Position numbers and translations under genes: made by a program. Shown here piece after piece: positions 47,201 through 62,000 of a stretch of DNA of 64,000 nt; the stretch's first letter is position 1; the number at the start of each line of letters is the position of its first letter. Where the stretch lies: assembly GCF_051401765.1 (NCBI RefSeq), contig NW_027480598.1, positions 1-64,000 on the forward strand, in the 5' to 3' direction. Source of the stretch: Calliopsis andreniformis (taxonomy: Eukaryota; Arthropoda; Insecta; Hymenoptera; Andrenidae). The notes below the pieces were generated by a model that ran no database searches, had not been told where the DNA came from, and was given only the letters and a program-made list of their open reading frames with translations.

Positions 47201-50182
47201 AGCAGCCATAGCTATATCCATAGCAGCCATTGTAATAGCCATAGCCATAGCCACAGCAGGCGATGCCATAGCCATAGCAGTTATAGCCATAGCCACAGCA
47301 GGCGATGCCATAGCCATAGCAGTTATAGCCATAGCCGTAGCAGCCATACGCATAGCTATACCAGCCATAGACGTAGCAGCCATAGCCGTAGGCATTGCAG
47401 CCATTGTCATAGCCATAGCAGCCGTAGCCATAGCCATAGCCATAGCAGCCATAGACATAGCCATAGCCACAGGAGCCAATGCCATATCCATAGCAGTTAT
47501 AGCCATAGCCCTAGCAGCCATAGGCATAGCTATACCAGCCATAGCCATAGCAGCCATAGCCATAGCCATAGCAGCCATTGTCATAGCCATAGCCATAGCC
47601 ACAGCAGCCAATACCATAGCCATAGCAGTTATAGCCATAGCCGTAGCAGCCATACGCATAGCTATACCGGCCATAGATGTAGCAGCCGTAGCCATAGCCA
47701 TAGGAGCCATAGCTATATCCATAGCAGCAATAGCCACAGCCATAGCAGCCATAGGCATAGCTATAGGAGCCATAGCCAAAGCAATGGCACTCATAGCGAT
47801 AGTCATAGCAGCCTAGCCATAGCCATAACCATAGCCTTAGCAGCAATAGCCATGGCCATAGCAGTCATAGCAGCCATAGCCATAGCCATAGCAGCCATAG
47901 CCATAGCCATAGCACGCATAGCGATAGCCATAGCAGCCGTAGCCATAGCCATAGCAGCGATAGACATAGCCATAGCAGCCATAGCCATAGTCATAGAAGC
48001 CATAGTCATAGCCATAGCCATAGCCTTAGCAGCAATAGCCATAGCCATAGCAGCCATAGCAGCCATAGCCATATTCATAGCAGCCATAGCCATAGCCATA
48101 GCAGCCATAGCCATAGTCATAGAAGCCATAGCCATAGCCATAACCATAGCCTTAGCAGCAATAGCCATAGCCATAGCAGCCATAGCAGCCATAGCCATAG
48201 CCATAGCCATAGCAGCCATAGCCATAGTCATAGAAGCCATAGCCATAGCCATAGCCATAGCCTTAGCAGCAATAGCCATAGCCATAGCAGCCATAGCAGC
48301 CTAGCCATAGCCATAGCAGCCATAGCCATAGCCATAGCACGCATAGCGATAGCCATAGCAGCCGTAGCCATAGCCATAGCAGCGATAGACATAGCCATAG
48401 CAGCCATAGCCGTAGTCATAGCATCGATAGCCATAGCCACAGCAGCGGTTGCCATAGCCATAGCAGCCAGAGCCATTGCCATAGCAGCTATAGCCATACC
48501 CAAAGCAGCCTTAGCCATAGCCATAGCGGCCATAGACATGACCATAGACATAGCCATAGCAGCCATAGCCATAGCCATAGCAGCCATAGCCATAGCCATA
48601 GCCATAGCCAGAGCCATAGCCATAGCAGCAATAGCAATTACCATAGCAGCCATAGTAGCCACAGCCAAAGCTATTGCAGCCATAGCCATAGCCATAACAG
48701 CCATTGCCATAGCCATAGCAGTCATAGCGATAGCCATAGGAGCCGTTGCCATAGCCATAGCAGCCATAGCCATAGCCGTAGCACGCATAGCCATAGCCAT
48801 AGCAGCCGTAGCCATAGCCATAGTAGCGATAGACATAGCCATATCAGCCATAGCCGTAGCCATAGCATCCATAGCCATAGCCACAGCAGCGGTAGCCGTA
48901 GCCATAGTCCTAGCAGCCATAGCCATAGCCGTAGTAGCTATAGCAATAACCATAGCAGACATAGCCATAGCCGTAGCGCGCATAGCGATAGCCATAGCAG
49001 TCATAACCATAGCCAGAGCAGCCAGAGCCATAGCCATAGCAGCAATAGCCATATTCATAGCAGCCATAGCCATAGCCATAGCAGACATGGCCATAGCCAT
49101 AGCTGCCATACTCATAGCCATAGTAGCCATAGCCATAGCCATAGCAGCCATAGCATTAGCCACAGCAGCCACTGCCATAGCCACAGCCATAGCTGCCATA
49201 GCCATAGCCATAGCAGCCATAGACATAGCAGCCATAGCCATAGCCATAGCAGCCATAGTCATAGCCATAGCAGCCATAGCAGCCATAGCCATAGCCATAG
49301 TAGCCACAGCCAAAGCTATAGCAGCGATATTCATAGCCATAGCAGCCATAGCAGACATAGCCATAGCCATAGCCATAGACAGCAATAGCCATAGCCATAG
49401 TCATAGCAGCCATAGCCATAGCCGTAGCAGCCATAGCCATAGCCATAGAAGCCATAGCCATAGCCATAGCCATAGCCATTGCCATTGCAGCATTAGCGAT
49501 AGCAATAGCAGGCATAGCCATAGCCAATGCGGCCATTGCAGCCATAGCCGTAGCCACGGCCATAGCAATACCAGCAATAGCCATAGCGATAGCAGCCATA
49601 GCCATAGCCATAGCAGCCATAGCCAAAGCTATAGCAGCCATAGTCATACCCATAGCAGCCATACCAGCCATAGCCACAGCCATAGCCACAGCAACTATAG
49701 CCATAGCCATAGTAGCCACAGCCAAAGCTATAGCAGGTATATTCATAGCCATAGCAGCCATAGCAGACATAGCCACGGCCATAGCCATAGCAACTATAGC
49801 CATAGCCATAGTAGCCACAGCCGAAGCTATAGCAGCTATATTCATAGCCATAGCAGCCATAGCAGACATAGCCACAGCCATAGCCATAGCAACTATAGCC
49901 ATAGCCATAGTAGCCACAGCCAAAGCTATAGCAGCTATATTCATAGCCATAGCAGCCATAGCAGACATAGCCATAGCCATTGCCATAGTCATAGCAGCCA
50001 TAGCCATAGCCATAGCAGCCATAGCCATAGTCATAGGAGCCATGGCCATAGCCATAACCATAGCCTTAGCAGCAATAGCCATAGCCATAGCAGCCATAGC
50101 AGCCATAGCCATAGCCATAGCAGCCATTGTCATAGCCATAGCCATAGCCACAGTAGCCAATGCCATAGCCATAGCAGTTATA
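41221..50182 (+). repeat. 4481-bp higher-order unit, two tandem copies
   Basis: 41221-45701 and 45702-50182 agree almost base for base, offset 4481, including phase marks at 41301/45782, 43332/47813 and 43820/48301 and the rare GCAGGCGATGCC pair. Near the end the copies diverge in which downstream block follows. Confidence 0.75.
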
Positions 50183-52389
50183 GCCATAGCCGTAGCAGCC
50201 ATACGCATAGCTATACCGGCCATAGATGTAGCAGCCGTAGCCATAGCCATAGGAGCCATAGCTATATCCATAGCAGCAATAGCCACAGCCATAGCAGCCA
50301 TAGGAATAGCTATAGGAGCCATAGCCATAGCAATAGCACGTATAGCGATAGTCATAGCAGCCTAGCCATAGCCATAGCAGCCATAGCCATAGCCATATCA
50401 GCCATAGCCATAGCCACAGCCATAGCTGCCATAGCCGTAGCCGGAGCAGACATAGCCATAGCCATAGCCACAGCAGTCAGTGCCATAGCCATAGCAGTTA
50501 CAGCCATAGCCGTAGCAGCCATAGACATAGCAGCCATTGCCATGTACATTGCAGCCATAGCCATAGCCATAGCAGCCGTAGCCATAGCCATATCCATAGC
50601 GGCCACAGCTATATACACAGCAGACATAGCCATAGCCATAGCCATAGCAGCCATAGACATAGCCATAGCCACAGGAGCCAATGCCATAGCCATAGCAGTT
50701 ATAGCCATAGCCCTAGCAGCCATAGGCATAGCTATACCAGCCATAGACATAGCTGCCATAGCCATAGCCATAGCAGCCATTGTCATAGCCATAGCCATAG
50801 CCACAGCAGCCAATGCCATAGCCCTAGCAGTTATAGCCATAGCCGTACCAGCCATACGCTTAGCCATAGCAGGTATAGCCATAGCCGTACCAGCCATACG
50901 CATAGCTATACCGGCCATAGATGTAGCAGCCGTAGCCATAGCCATAGGAGCCATAGCTATATCCATAGCAGCAATAGCCACAGCCATAGCAGCCATAGGC
51001 ATAGCTATAGGAGGCATAGCCATAGCAATAGCACGCATAGCGATAGTCATAGCAGCCTAGCCATAGCCATAGCCATAGCAACTATAGCCATAGCCATAGT
51101 AGCAACAGCCAAAGCTATAACAGCGATATTCATAGCCATAGCAGCCATAGCAGACATAGCCATAGCCATAGCCATAGCAGCCATAGCCATGTCCATAGTC
51201 ATAGCAGCCATAGCCATAGCCATAGCAGCCATAGCCATACCCATAGAAGCCATAGCCATAGCCTTAGCAGCCATAGACATAGCAGCCATAGCCATAGCCA
51301 TAGCAGCCATTGTCATAGCCATAGCCATTGCCATAGCATCCATAGCCATAGCCATAGCAGCCATAGCCATAGACATAGCAGCCGTAGCCATAGCCATAGC
51401 CATAGCAGCCATTGTCATAGCCATAGCCATAGCCAGAGCAGCCAATGCCGTAGCCATAGCAGTTATAGCCATAGCCGTAGCAGCCATACGCATAGCTATA
51501 CCAGCCATAAACGTAGCAGCCATAGCCATAGCCACAGGAGCCATAGCTATATCCATAGCAGCAATAGCCACAGCCATAGCAGCCATATGCATAGCTATAG
51601 GAGCCATAGCCATAGCAATAGCACGCATAGCGATAGCCATAGCAGCCTAGCCATAGCAGCCATAGCCATAGCCATATCAGCCATAGCCATAGATATAGCC
51701 ATAGCAGCCATAGCCATAGCCAGAGCAGACATAGCCATTGTCATAGCAGCCATAGCCATAGCCGTAGCCATAGCCATTGCCATTGCAGCACTAGCGATAG
51801 CAATAGCAGGCATAGCCATACCCATAGCGGCCATAGCAGCCATAGCCATAGCCATATCAGCCATAGCCGTAGCCATAGCATCCATAGCCATAGCCACAGC
51901 AGCGCTAGCCGTAGCCATAGTCCTAGCAGCCATAGCCATAGCCGTAGTAGCTATAGCAATAACCATAGCAGACATAGCCATAGCCGTAGCGCGCATAGCG
52001 ATAGCCATAGCAGCCATAACCATAGCCAGAGCAGCCAGAGCCATAGCCATAGCAGCAATAGCCATATTCATAGCAGCCATAGCCATAGCCATAGCAGACA
52101 TGGCCATAGCCATAGCTGCCATACTCATAGCCATAGTAGCCATAGCCATAGCCATAGCAGCCATAGCATTAGCCACAGCAGCCACTGCCATAGCCACAGC
52201 CATAGCTGCCATAGCCATAGCCATAGCAGCCATAGACATAGCAGCCATAGCCATAGCCATAGCAGCCATAGTCATAGCCATAGCAGCCATAACAGCCATA
52301 GCCATAGCCATAGTAGCCACAGCCAAAGCTATAGCAGCGATATTCATAGCCATAGCAGCCATAGCAGACATAGCCATAGCCATAGCCAT
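47511..52389 (+). repeat. Block duplicated at 55750-60628 (offset 8239)
   Basis: The series of variants and phase marks in this 4.9 kb block recurs 8239 bases downstream with very few changes, including GCATCGATAGCC (48422 and 56661) and GCAGGTATATTCATAG (49732 and 57971). It overlaps the second copy of the 4481-bp unit, so duplications are nested. Confidence 0.75.
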
Positions 52390-55300
52390 AGACAGCCATA
52401 GCCATAGCCATAGTCATAGCAGCCATAGCCATAGCCGTAGCAGCCATAGCCATAGCTATACCAGCCATAGACGTAGCAGCCATAGCCGTAGGCATTGCAG
52501 CCATTGTCATAGCCATAGCAGCCATTGTCATAGCCATAGCCATAGCCACAGCAGCCAATGCCATAGCCATAGCAGTTATAGCCATAGCCGTACCAGCCAT
52601 ACGCTTAGCCATAGCAGTTATAGCCATAGCCGTAACAGCCATACGCATAGCTATACCGGCCATAGATGTAGCAGCAGTAGCCATAGCCATAGGAGCCATA
52701 GCTATATCCATAGCAGCAATAGCCACAGCCATAGCAGCCATAGGCATAGCTATAGGAGCCATAGCCAAAGCAATGGCACTCATAGCCATAGCCATAGCAG
52801 CCATAGACATAGCCATAGCCACAGGAGCCAATGCCATATCCATAGCAGTTATAGCCATAGCCCTAGCAGCCATAGGCATAGCTATACCAGCCATAGCCAT
52901 AGCAGCCATAGCCATAGCCATAGCAGCCATTGTCATAGCCATAGCCATAGCCACAGCAGCCAATACCATAGCCATAGCAGTTATAGCCATAGCCGTAGCA
53001 GCCATACGCATAGCTATACCGGCCATAGATGTAGCAGCCGTAGCCATAGCCATAGGAGCCATAGCTATATCCATAGCAGCAATAGCCACAGCCATAGCAG
53101 CCATAGGCATAGCTATAGGAGCCATAGCCAAAGCAATGGCACTCATAGCGATAGTCATAGCAGCCTAGCCATAGCCATAACCATAGCCTTAGCAGCAATA
53201 GCCATGGCCATAGCAGTCATAGCAGCCATAGCCATAGCCATAGCAGCCATAGCCATAGCCATAGCACGCATAGCGATAGCCATAGCAGCCGTAGCCATAG
53301 CCACAGCCATAGCTGCCATAGCCGTAGCCGGAGCAGACATAGCCATAGCCATAGCCACAGCAGTCAGTGCCATAGCCATAGCAGTTACAGCCATAGCCGT
53401 AGCAGCCATAGACATAGCAGCCATTGCCATGTACATTGCAGCCATAGCCATAGCCATAGCAGCCGTAGCCATAGCCATATCCATAGCGGCCACAGCTATA
53501 TACACAGCAGACATAGCCATAGCCATAGCCATAGCAGCCATAGACATAGCCATAGCCACAGGAGCCAATGCCATAGCCATAGCAGTTATAGCCATAGCCC
53601 TAGCAGCCATAGGCATAGCTATACCAGCCATAGACATAGCTGCCATAGCCATAGCCATAGCAGCCATTGTCATAGCCATAGCCATAGCCACAGCAGCCAA
53701 TGCCATAGCCCTAGCAGTTATAGCCATAGCCGTACCAGCCATACGCTTAGCCATAGCAGGTATAGCCATAGCCGTACCAGCCATACGCATAGCTATACCG
53801 GCCATAGATGTAGCAGCCGTAGCCATAGCCATAGGAGCCATAGCTATATCCATAGCAGCAATAGCCACAGCCATAGCAGCCATAGGCATAGCTATAGGAG
53901 GCATAGCCATAGCAATAGCACGCATAGCGATAGTCATAGCAGCCTAGCCATAGCCATAGCCATAGCAACTATAGCCATAGCCATAGTAGCAACAGCCAAA
54001 GCTATAACAGCGATATTCATAGCCATAGCAGCCATAGCAGACATAGCCATAGCCATAGCCATAGCAGCCATAGCCATGTCCATAGTCATAGCAGCCATAG
54101 CCATAGCCATAGCAGCCATAGCCATACCCATAGAAGCCATAGCCATAGCCTTAGCAGCCATAGACATAGCAGCCATAGCCATAGCCATAGCAGCCATTGT
54201 CATAGCCATAGCCATTGCCATAGCATCCATAGCCATAGCCATAGCAGCCATAGCCATAGACATAGCAGCCGTAGCCATAGCCATAGCCATAGCAGCCATT
54301 GTCATAGCCATAGCCATAGCCAGAGCAGCCAATGCCGTAGCCATAGCAGTTATAGCCATAGCCGTAGCAGCCATACGCATAGCTATACCAGCCATAAACG
54401 TAGCAGCCATAGCCATAGCCACAGGAGCCATAGCTATATCCATAGCAGCAATAGCCACAGCCATAGCAGCCATATGCATAGCTATAGGAGCCATAGCCAT
54501 AGCAATAGCACGCATAGCGATAGCCATAGCAGCCTAGCCATAGCAGCCATAGCCATAGCCATATCAGCCATAGCCATAGATATAGCCATAGCAGCCATAG
54601 CCATAGCCAGAGCAGACATAGCCATTGTCATAGCAGCCATAGCCATAGCCGTAGCCATAGCCATTGCCATTGCAGCACTAGCGATAGCAATAGCAGGCAT
54701 AGCCATACCCATAGCGGCCATAGCAGCCATAGCCATAGCCATATCAGCCATAGCCGTAGCCATAGCATCCATAGCCATAGCCACAGCAGCGCTAGCCGTA
54801 GCCATAGTCCTAGCAGCCATAGCCATAGCCGTAGTAGCTATAGCAATAACCATAGCAGACATAGCCATAGCCGTAGCGCGCATAGCGATAGCCATAGCAG
54901 CCATAACCATAGCCAGAGCAGCCAGAGCCATAGCCATAGCAGCAATAGCCATATTCATAGCAGCCATAGCCATAGCCATAGCAGACATGGCCATAGCCAT
55001 AGCTGCCATACTCATAGCCATAGTAGCCATAGCCATAGCCATAGCAGCCATAGCATTAGCCACAGCAGCCACTGCCATAGCCACAGCCATAGCTGCCATA
55101 GCCATAGCCATAGCAGCCATAGACATAGCAGCCATAGCCATAGCCATAGCAGCCATAGTCATAGCCATAGCAGCCATAACAGCCATAGCCATAGCCATAG
55201 TAGCCACAGCCAAAGCTATAGCAGCGATATTCATAGCCATAGCAGCCATAGCAGACATAGCCATAGCCATAGCCATAGACAGCCATAGCCATAGCCATAG

Positions 55301-56085
55301 TCATAGCAGCCATAGCCATAGCCGTAGCAGCCATAGCCATAGCTATACCAGCCATAGACGTAGCAGCCATAGCCGTAGGCATTGCAGCCATTGTCATAGC
55401 CATAGCAGCCATTGTCATAGCCATAGCCATAGCCACAGCAGCCAATGCCATAGCCATAGCAGTTATAGCCATAGCCGTACCAGCCATACGCTTAGCCATA
55501 GCAGTTATAGCCATAGCCGTAACAGCCATACGCATAGCTATACCGGCCATAGATGTAGCAGCAGTAGCCATAGCCATAGGAGCCATAGCTATATCCATAG
55601 CAGCAATAGCCACAGCCATAGCAGCCATAGGCATAGCTATAGGAGCCATAGCCAAAGCAATGGCACTCATAGCCATAGCCATAGCAGCCATAGACATAGC
55701 CATAGCCACAGGAGCCAATGCCATATCCATAGCAGTTATAGCCATAGCCCTAGCAGCCATAGGCATAGCTATACCAGCCATAGCCATAGCAGCCATAGCC
55801 ATAGCCATAGCAGCCATTGTCATAGCCATAGCCATAGCCACAGCAGCCAATACCATAGCCATAGCAGTTATAGCCATAGCCGTAGCAGCCATACGCATAG
55901 CTATACCGGCCATAGATGTAGCAGCCGTAGCCATAGCCATAGGAGCCATAGCTATATCCATAGCAGCAATAGCCACAGCCATAGCAGCCATAGGCATAGC
56001 TATAGGAGCCATAGCCAAAGCAATGGCACTCATAGCGATAGTCATAGCAGCCTAGCCATAGCCATAACCATAGCCTTAGCAGCAA
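51047..56085 (+). repeat. 2887-bp higher-order unit, tandem
   Basis: 51047-53198 recurs at 53934-56085, offset 2887, with the phase marks 51055/53942, 51647/54534 and 53162/56049 in register. It is a shortened relative of the 4481- and 5352-bp spacings of the same blocks. Confidence 0.7.
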
Positions 56086-59000
56086 TAGCCATGGCCATAG
56101 CAGTCATAGCAGCCATAGCCATAGCCATAGCAGCCATAGCCATAGCCATAGCACGCATAGCGATAGCCATAGCAGCCGTAGCCATAGCCATAGCAGCGAT
56201 AGACATAGCCATAGCAGCCATAGCCATAGTCATAGAAGCCATAGTCATAGCCATAGCCATAGCCTTAGCAGCAATAGCCATAGCCATAGCAGCCATAGCA
56301 GCCATAGCCATATTCATAGCAGCCATAGCCATAGCCATAGCAGCCATAGCCATAGTCATAGAAGCCATAGCCATAGCCATAACCATAGCCTTAACAGCAA
56401 TAGCCATAGCCATAGCAGCCATAGCAGCCATAGCCATAGCCATAGCCATAGCAGCCATAGCCATAGTCATAGAAGCCATAGCCATAGCCATAGCCATAGC
56501 CTTAGCAGCAATAGCCATAGCCATAGCAGCCATAGCAGCCTAGCCATAGCCATAGCAGCCATAGCCATAGCCATAGCACGCATAGCGATAGCCATAGCAG
56601 CCGTAGCCATAGCCATAGCAGCGATAGACATAGCCATAGCAGCCATAGCCGTAGTCATAGCATCGATAGCCATAGCCACAGCAGCGGTTGCCATAGCCAT
56701 AGCAGCCAGAGCCATTGCCATAGCAGCTATAGCCATACCCAAAGCAGCCTTAGCCATAGCCATAGCGGCCATAGACATGACCATAGACATAGCCATAGCA
56801 GCCATAGCCATAGCCATAGCAGCCATAGCCATAGCCATAGCCATAGCCAGAGCCATAGCCATAGCAGCAATAGCAATTACCATAGCAGCCATAGTAGCCA
56901 CAGCCAAAGCTATTGCAGCCATAGCCATAGCCATAACAGCCATTGCCATAGCCATAGCAGTCATAGCGATAGCCATAGGAGCCGTTGCCATAGCCATAGC
57001 AGCCATAGCCATAGCCGTAGCACGCATAGCCATAGCCATAGCAGCCGTAGCCATAGCCATAGTAGCGATAGACATAGCCATATCAGCCATAGCCGTAGCC
57101 ATAGCATCCATAGCCATAGCCACAGCAGCGGTAGCCGTAGCCATAGTCCTAGCAGCCATAGCCATAGCCGTAGTAGCTATAGCAATAACCATAGCAGACA
57201 TAGCCATAGCCGTAGCGCGCATAGCGATAGCCATAGCAGTCATAACCATAGCCAGAGCAGCCAGAGCCATAGCCATAGCAGCAATAGCCATATTCATAGC
57301 AGCCATAGCCATAGCCATAGCAGACATGGCCATAGCCATAGCTGCCATACTCATAGCCATAGTAGCCATAGCCATAGCCATAGCAGCCATAGCATTAGCC
57401 ACAGCAGCCACTGCCATAGCCACAGCCATAGCTGCCATAGCCATAGCCATAGCAGCCATAGACATAGCAGCCATAGCCATAGCCATAGCAGCCATAGTCA
57501 TAGCCATAGCAGCCATAGCAGCCATAGCCATAGCCATAGTAGCCACAGCCAAAGCTATAGCAGCGATATTCATAGCCATAGCAGCCATAGCAGACATAGC
57601 CATAGCCATAGCCATAGACAGCAATAGCCATAGCCATAGTCATAGCAGCCATAGCCATAGCCGTAGCAGCCATAGCCATAGCCATAGAAGCCATAGCCAT
57701 AGCCATAGCCATAGCCATTGCCATTGCAGCATTAGCGATAGCAATAGCAGGCATAGCCATAGCCAATGCGGCCATTGCAGCCATAGCCGTAGCCACGGCC
57801 ATAGCAATACCAGCAATAGCCATAGCGATAGCAGCCATAGCCATAGCCATAGCAGCCATAGCCAAAGCTATAGCAGCCATAGTCATACCCATAGCAGCCA
57901 TACCAGCCATAGCCACAGCCATAGCCACAGCAACTATAGCCATAGCCATAGTAGCCACAGCCAAAGCTATAGCAGGTATATTCATAGCCATAGCAGCCAT
58001 AGCAGACATAGCCACGGCCATAGCCATAGCAACTATAGCCATAGCCATAGTAGCCACAGCCGAAGCTATAGCAGCTATATTCATAGCCATAGCAGCCATA
58101 GCAGACATAGCCACAGCCATAGCCATAGCAACTATAGCCATAGCCATAGTAGCCACAGCCAAAGCTATAGCAGCTATATTCATAGCCATAGCAGCCATAG
58201 CAGACATAGCCATAGCCATTGCCATAGTCATAGCAGCCATAGCCATAGCCATAGCAGCCATAGCCATAGTCATAGGAGCCATGGCCATAGCCATAACCAT
58301 AGCCTTAGCAGCAATAGCCATAGCCATAGCAGCCATAGCAGCCATAGCCATAGCCATAGCAGCCATTGTCATAGCCATAGCCATAGCCACAGTAGCCAAT
58401 GCCATAGCCATAGCAGTTATAGCCATAGCCGTAGCAGCCATACGCATAGCTATACCGGCCATAGATGTAGCAGCCGTAGCCATAGCCATAGGAGCCATAG
58501 CTATATCCATAGCAGCAATAGCCACAGCCATAGCAGCCATAGGAATAGCTATAGGAGCCATAGCCATAGCAATAGCACGTATAGCGATAGTCATAGCAGC
58601 CTAGCCATAGCCATAGCAGCCATAGCCATAGCCATATCAGCCATAGCCATAGCCACAGCCATAGCTGCCATAGCCGTAGCCGGAGCAGACATAGCCATAG
58701 CCATAGCCACAGCAGTCAGTGCCATAGCCATAGCAGTTACAGCCATAGCCGTAGCAGCCATAGACATAGCAGCCATTGCCATGTACATTGCAGCCATAGC
58801 CATAGCCATAGCAGCCGTAGCCATAGCCATATCCATAGCGGCCACAGCTATATACACAGCAGACATAGCCATAGCCATAGCCATAGCAGCCATAGACATA
58901 GCCATAGCCACAGGAGCCAATGCCATAGCCATAGCAGTTATAGCCATAGCCCTAGCAGCCATAGGCATAGCTATACCAGCCATAGACATAGCTGCCATAG

Positions 59001-62000
59001 CCATAGCCATAGCAGCCATTGTCATAGCCATAGCCATAGCCACAGCAGCCAATGCCATAGCCCTAGCAGTTATAGCCATAGCCGTACCAGCCATACGCTT
59101 AGCCATAGCAGGTATAGCCATAGCCGTACCAGCCATACGCATAGCTATACCGGCCATAGATGTAGCAGCCGTAGCCATAGCCATAGGAGCCATAGCTATA
59201 TCCATAGCAGCAATAGCCACAGCCATAGCAGCCATAGGCATAGCTATAGGAGGCATAGCCATAGCAATAGCACGCATAGCGATAGTCATAGCAGCCTAGC
59301 CATAGCCATAGCCATAGCAACTATAGCCATAGCCATAGTAGCAACAGCCAAAGCTATAACAGCGATATTCATAGCCATAGCAGCCATAGCAGACATAGCC
59401 ATAGCCATAGCCATAGCAGCCATAGCCATGTCCATAGTCATAGCAGCCATAGCCATAGCCATAGCAGCCATAGCCATACCCATAGAAGCCATAGCCATAG
59501 CCTTAGCAGCCATAGACATAGCAGCCATAGCCATAGCCATAGCAGCCATTGTCATAGCCATAGCCATTGCCATAGCATCCATAGCCATAGCCATAGCAGC
59601 CATAGCCATAGACATAGCAGCCGTAGCCATAGCCATAGCCATAGCAGCCATTGTCATAGCCATAGCCATAGCCAGAGCAGCCAATGCCGTAGCCATAGCA
59701 GTTATAGCCATAGCCGTAGCAGCCATACGCATAGCTATACCAGCCATAAACGTAGCAGCCATAGCCATAGCCACAGGAGCCATAGCTATATCCATAGCAG
59801 CAATAGCCACAGCCATAGCAGCCATATGCATAGCTATAGGAGCCATAGCCATAGCAATAGCACGCATAGCGATAGCCATAGCAGCCTAGCCATAGCAGCC
59901 ATAGCCATAGCCATATCAGCCATAGCCATAGATATAGCCATAGCAGCCATAGCCATAGCCAGAGCAGACATAGCCATTGTCATAGCAGCCATAGCCATAG
60001 CCGTAGCCATAGCCATTGCCATTGCAGCACTAGCGATAGCAATAGCAGGCATAGCCATACCCATAGCGGCCATAGCAGCCATAGCCATAGCCATATCAGC
60101 CATAGCCGTAGCCATAGCATCCATAGCCATAGCCACAGCAGCGCTAGCCGTAGCCATAGTCCTAGCAGCCATAGCCATAGCCGTAGTAGCTATAGCAATA
60201 ACCATAGCAGACATAGCCATAGCCGTAGCGCGCATAGCGATAGCCATAGCAGCCATAACCATAGCCAGAGCAGCCAGAGCCATAGCCATAGCAGCAATAG
60301 CCATATTCATAGCAGCCATAGCCATAGCCATAGCAGACATGGCCATAGCCATAGCTGCCATACTCATAGCCATAGTAGCCATAGCCATAGCCATAGCAGC
60401 CATAGCATTAGCCACAGCAGCCACTGCCATAGCCACAGCCATAGCTGCCATAGCCATAGCCATAGCAGCCATAGACATAGCAGCCATAGCCATAGCCATA
60501 GCAGCCATAGTCATAGCCATAGCAGCCATAACAGCCATAGCCATAGCCATAGTAGCCACAGCCAAAGCTATAGCAGCGATATTCATAGCCATAGCAGCCA
60601 TAGCAGACATAGCCATAGCCATAGCCATAGACAGCCATAGCCATAGCCATAGTCATAGCAGCCATAGCCATAGCCGTAGCAGCCATAGCCATAGCTATAC
60701 CAGCCATAGACGTAGCAGCCATAGCCGTAGGCATTGCAGCCATTGTCATAGCCATAGCAGCCATTGTCATAGCCATAGCCATAGCCACAGCAGCCAATGC
60801 CATAGCCATAGCAGTTATAGCCATAGCCGTACCAGCCATACGCTTAGCCATAGCAGTTATAGCCATAGCCGTAACAGCCATACGCATAGCTATACCGGCC
60901 ATAGATGTAGCAGCAGTAGCCATAGCCATAGGAGCCATAGCTATATCCATAGCAGCAATAGCCACAGCCATAGCAGCCATAGGCATAGCTATAGGAGGCA
61001 TAGCCATTGCAATAGCACGCATAGCGATAGTCATAGCAGCCATAGCCATAGCCATAGAAGCCATAGCCATAGCCATATCAGCCATAGCCATAGACATAGC
61101 CATAGCAGCCAGAGCCATAGCCAGAGCAGACATAGCCATAGCCATAGCAGCCATAGCCATAGCCGTAGCCATAGCCATTGCCATTGCAGCACTGGCGATA
61201 GCCATAGCAGCCATAGCAGCCATAGCTATATCCATAGCAGCCATTGTAATAGCCATAGCCATAGCCGCAGCAGGCGATGCCATAGCCATAGCAGTTATAG
61301 CCATAGCCACAGCAGGCGATGCCATAGCCATAGCAGTTATAGCCATAGCCGTAGCAGCCATACGCATAGCTATACCAGCCATAGACGTAGCAGCCATAGC
61401 CGTAGGCATTGCAGCCATTGTCATAGCCATAGCAGCCGTAGCCATAGCCATAGCCATAGCAGCCATAGACATAGCCATAGCCACAGGAGCCAATGCCATA
61501 TCCATAGCAGTTATAGCCATAGCCCTAGCAGCCATAGGCATAGCTATACCAGCCATAGCCATAGCAGCCATAGCCATAGCCATAGCAGCCATTGTCATAG
61601 CCATAGCCATAGCCACAGCAGCCAATACCATAGCCATAGCAGTTATAGCCATAGCCGTAGCAGCCATACGCATAGCTATACCGGCCATAGATGTAGCAGC
61701 CGTAGCCATAGCCATAGGAGCCATAGCTATATCCATAGCAGCAATAGCCACAGCCATAGCAGCCATAGGCATAGCTATAGGAGCCATAGCCAAAGCAATG
61801 GCACTCATAGCGATAGTCATAGCAGCCTAGCCATAGCCATAACCATAGCCTTAGCAGCAATAGCCATGGCCATAGCAGCCACAGCAGCCATAGCCATAGC
61901 CATAGCAGCCATTGCCATAGCCATAGCACGCATAGCGATAGCCATAGCAGCCGTAGCCATAGCCATAGCAGCGATAGACATAGCCATAGCAGCCATAGCC

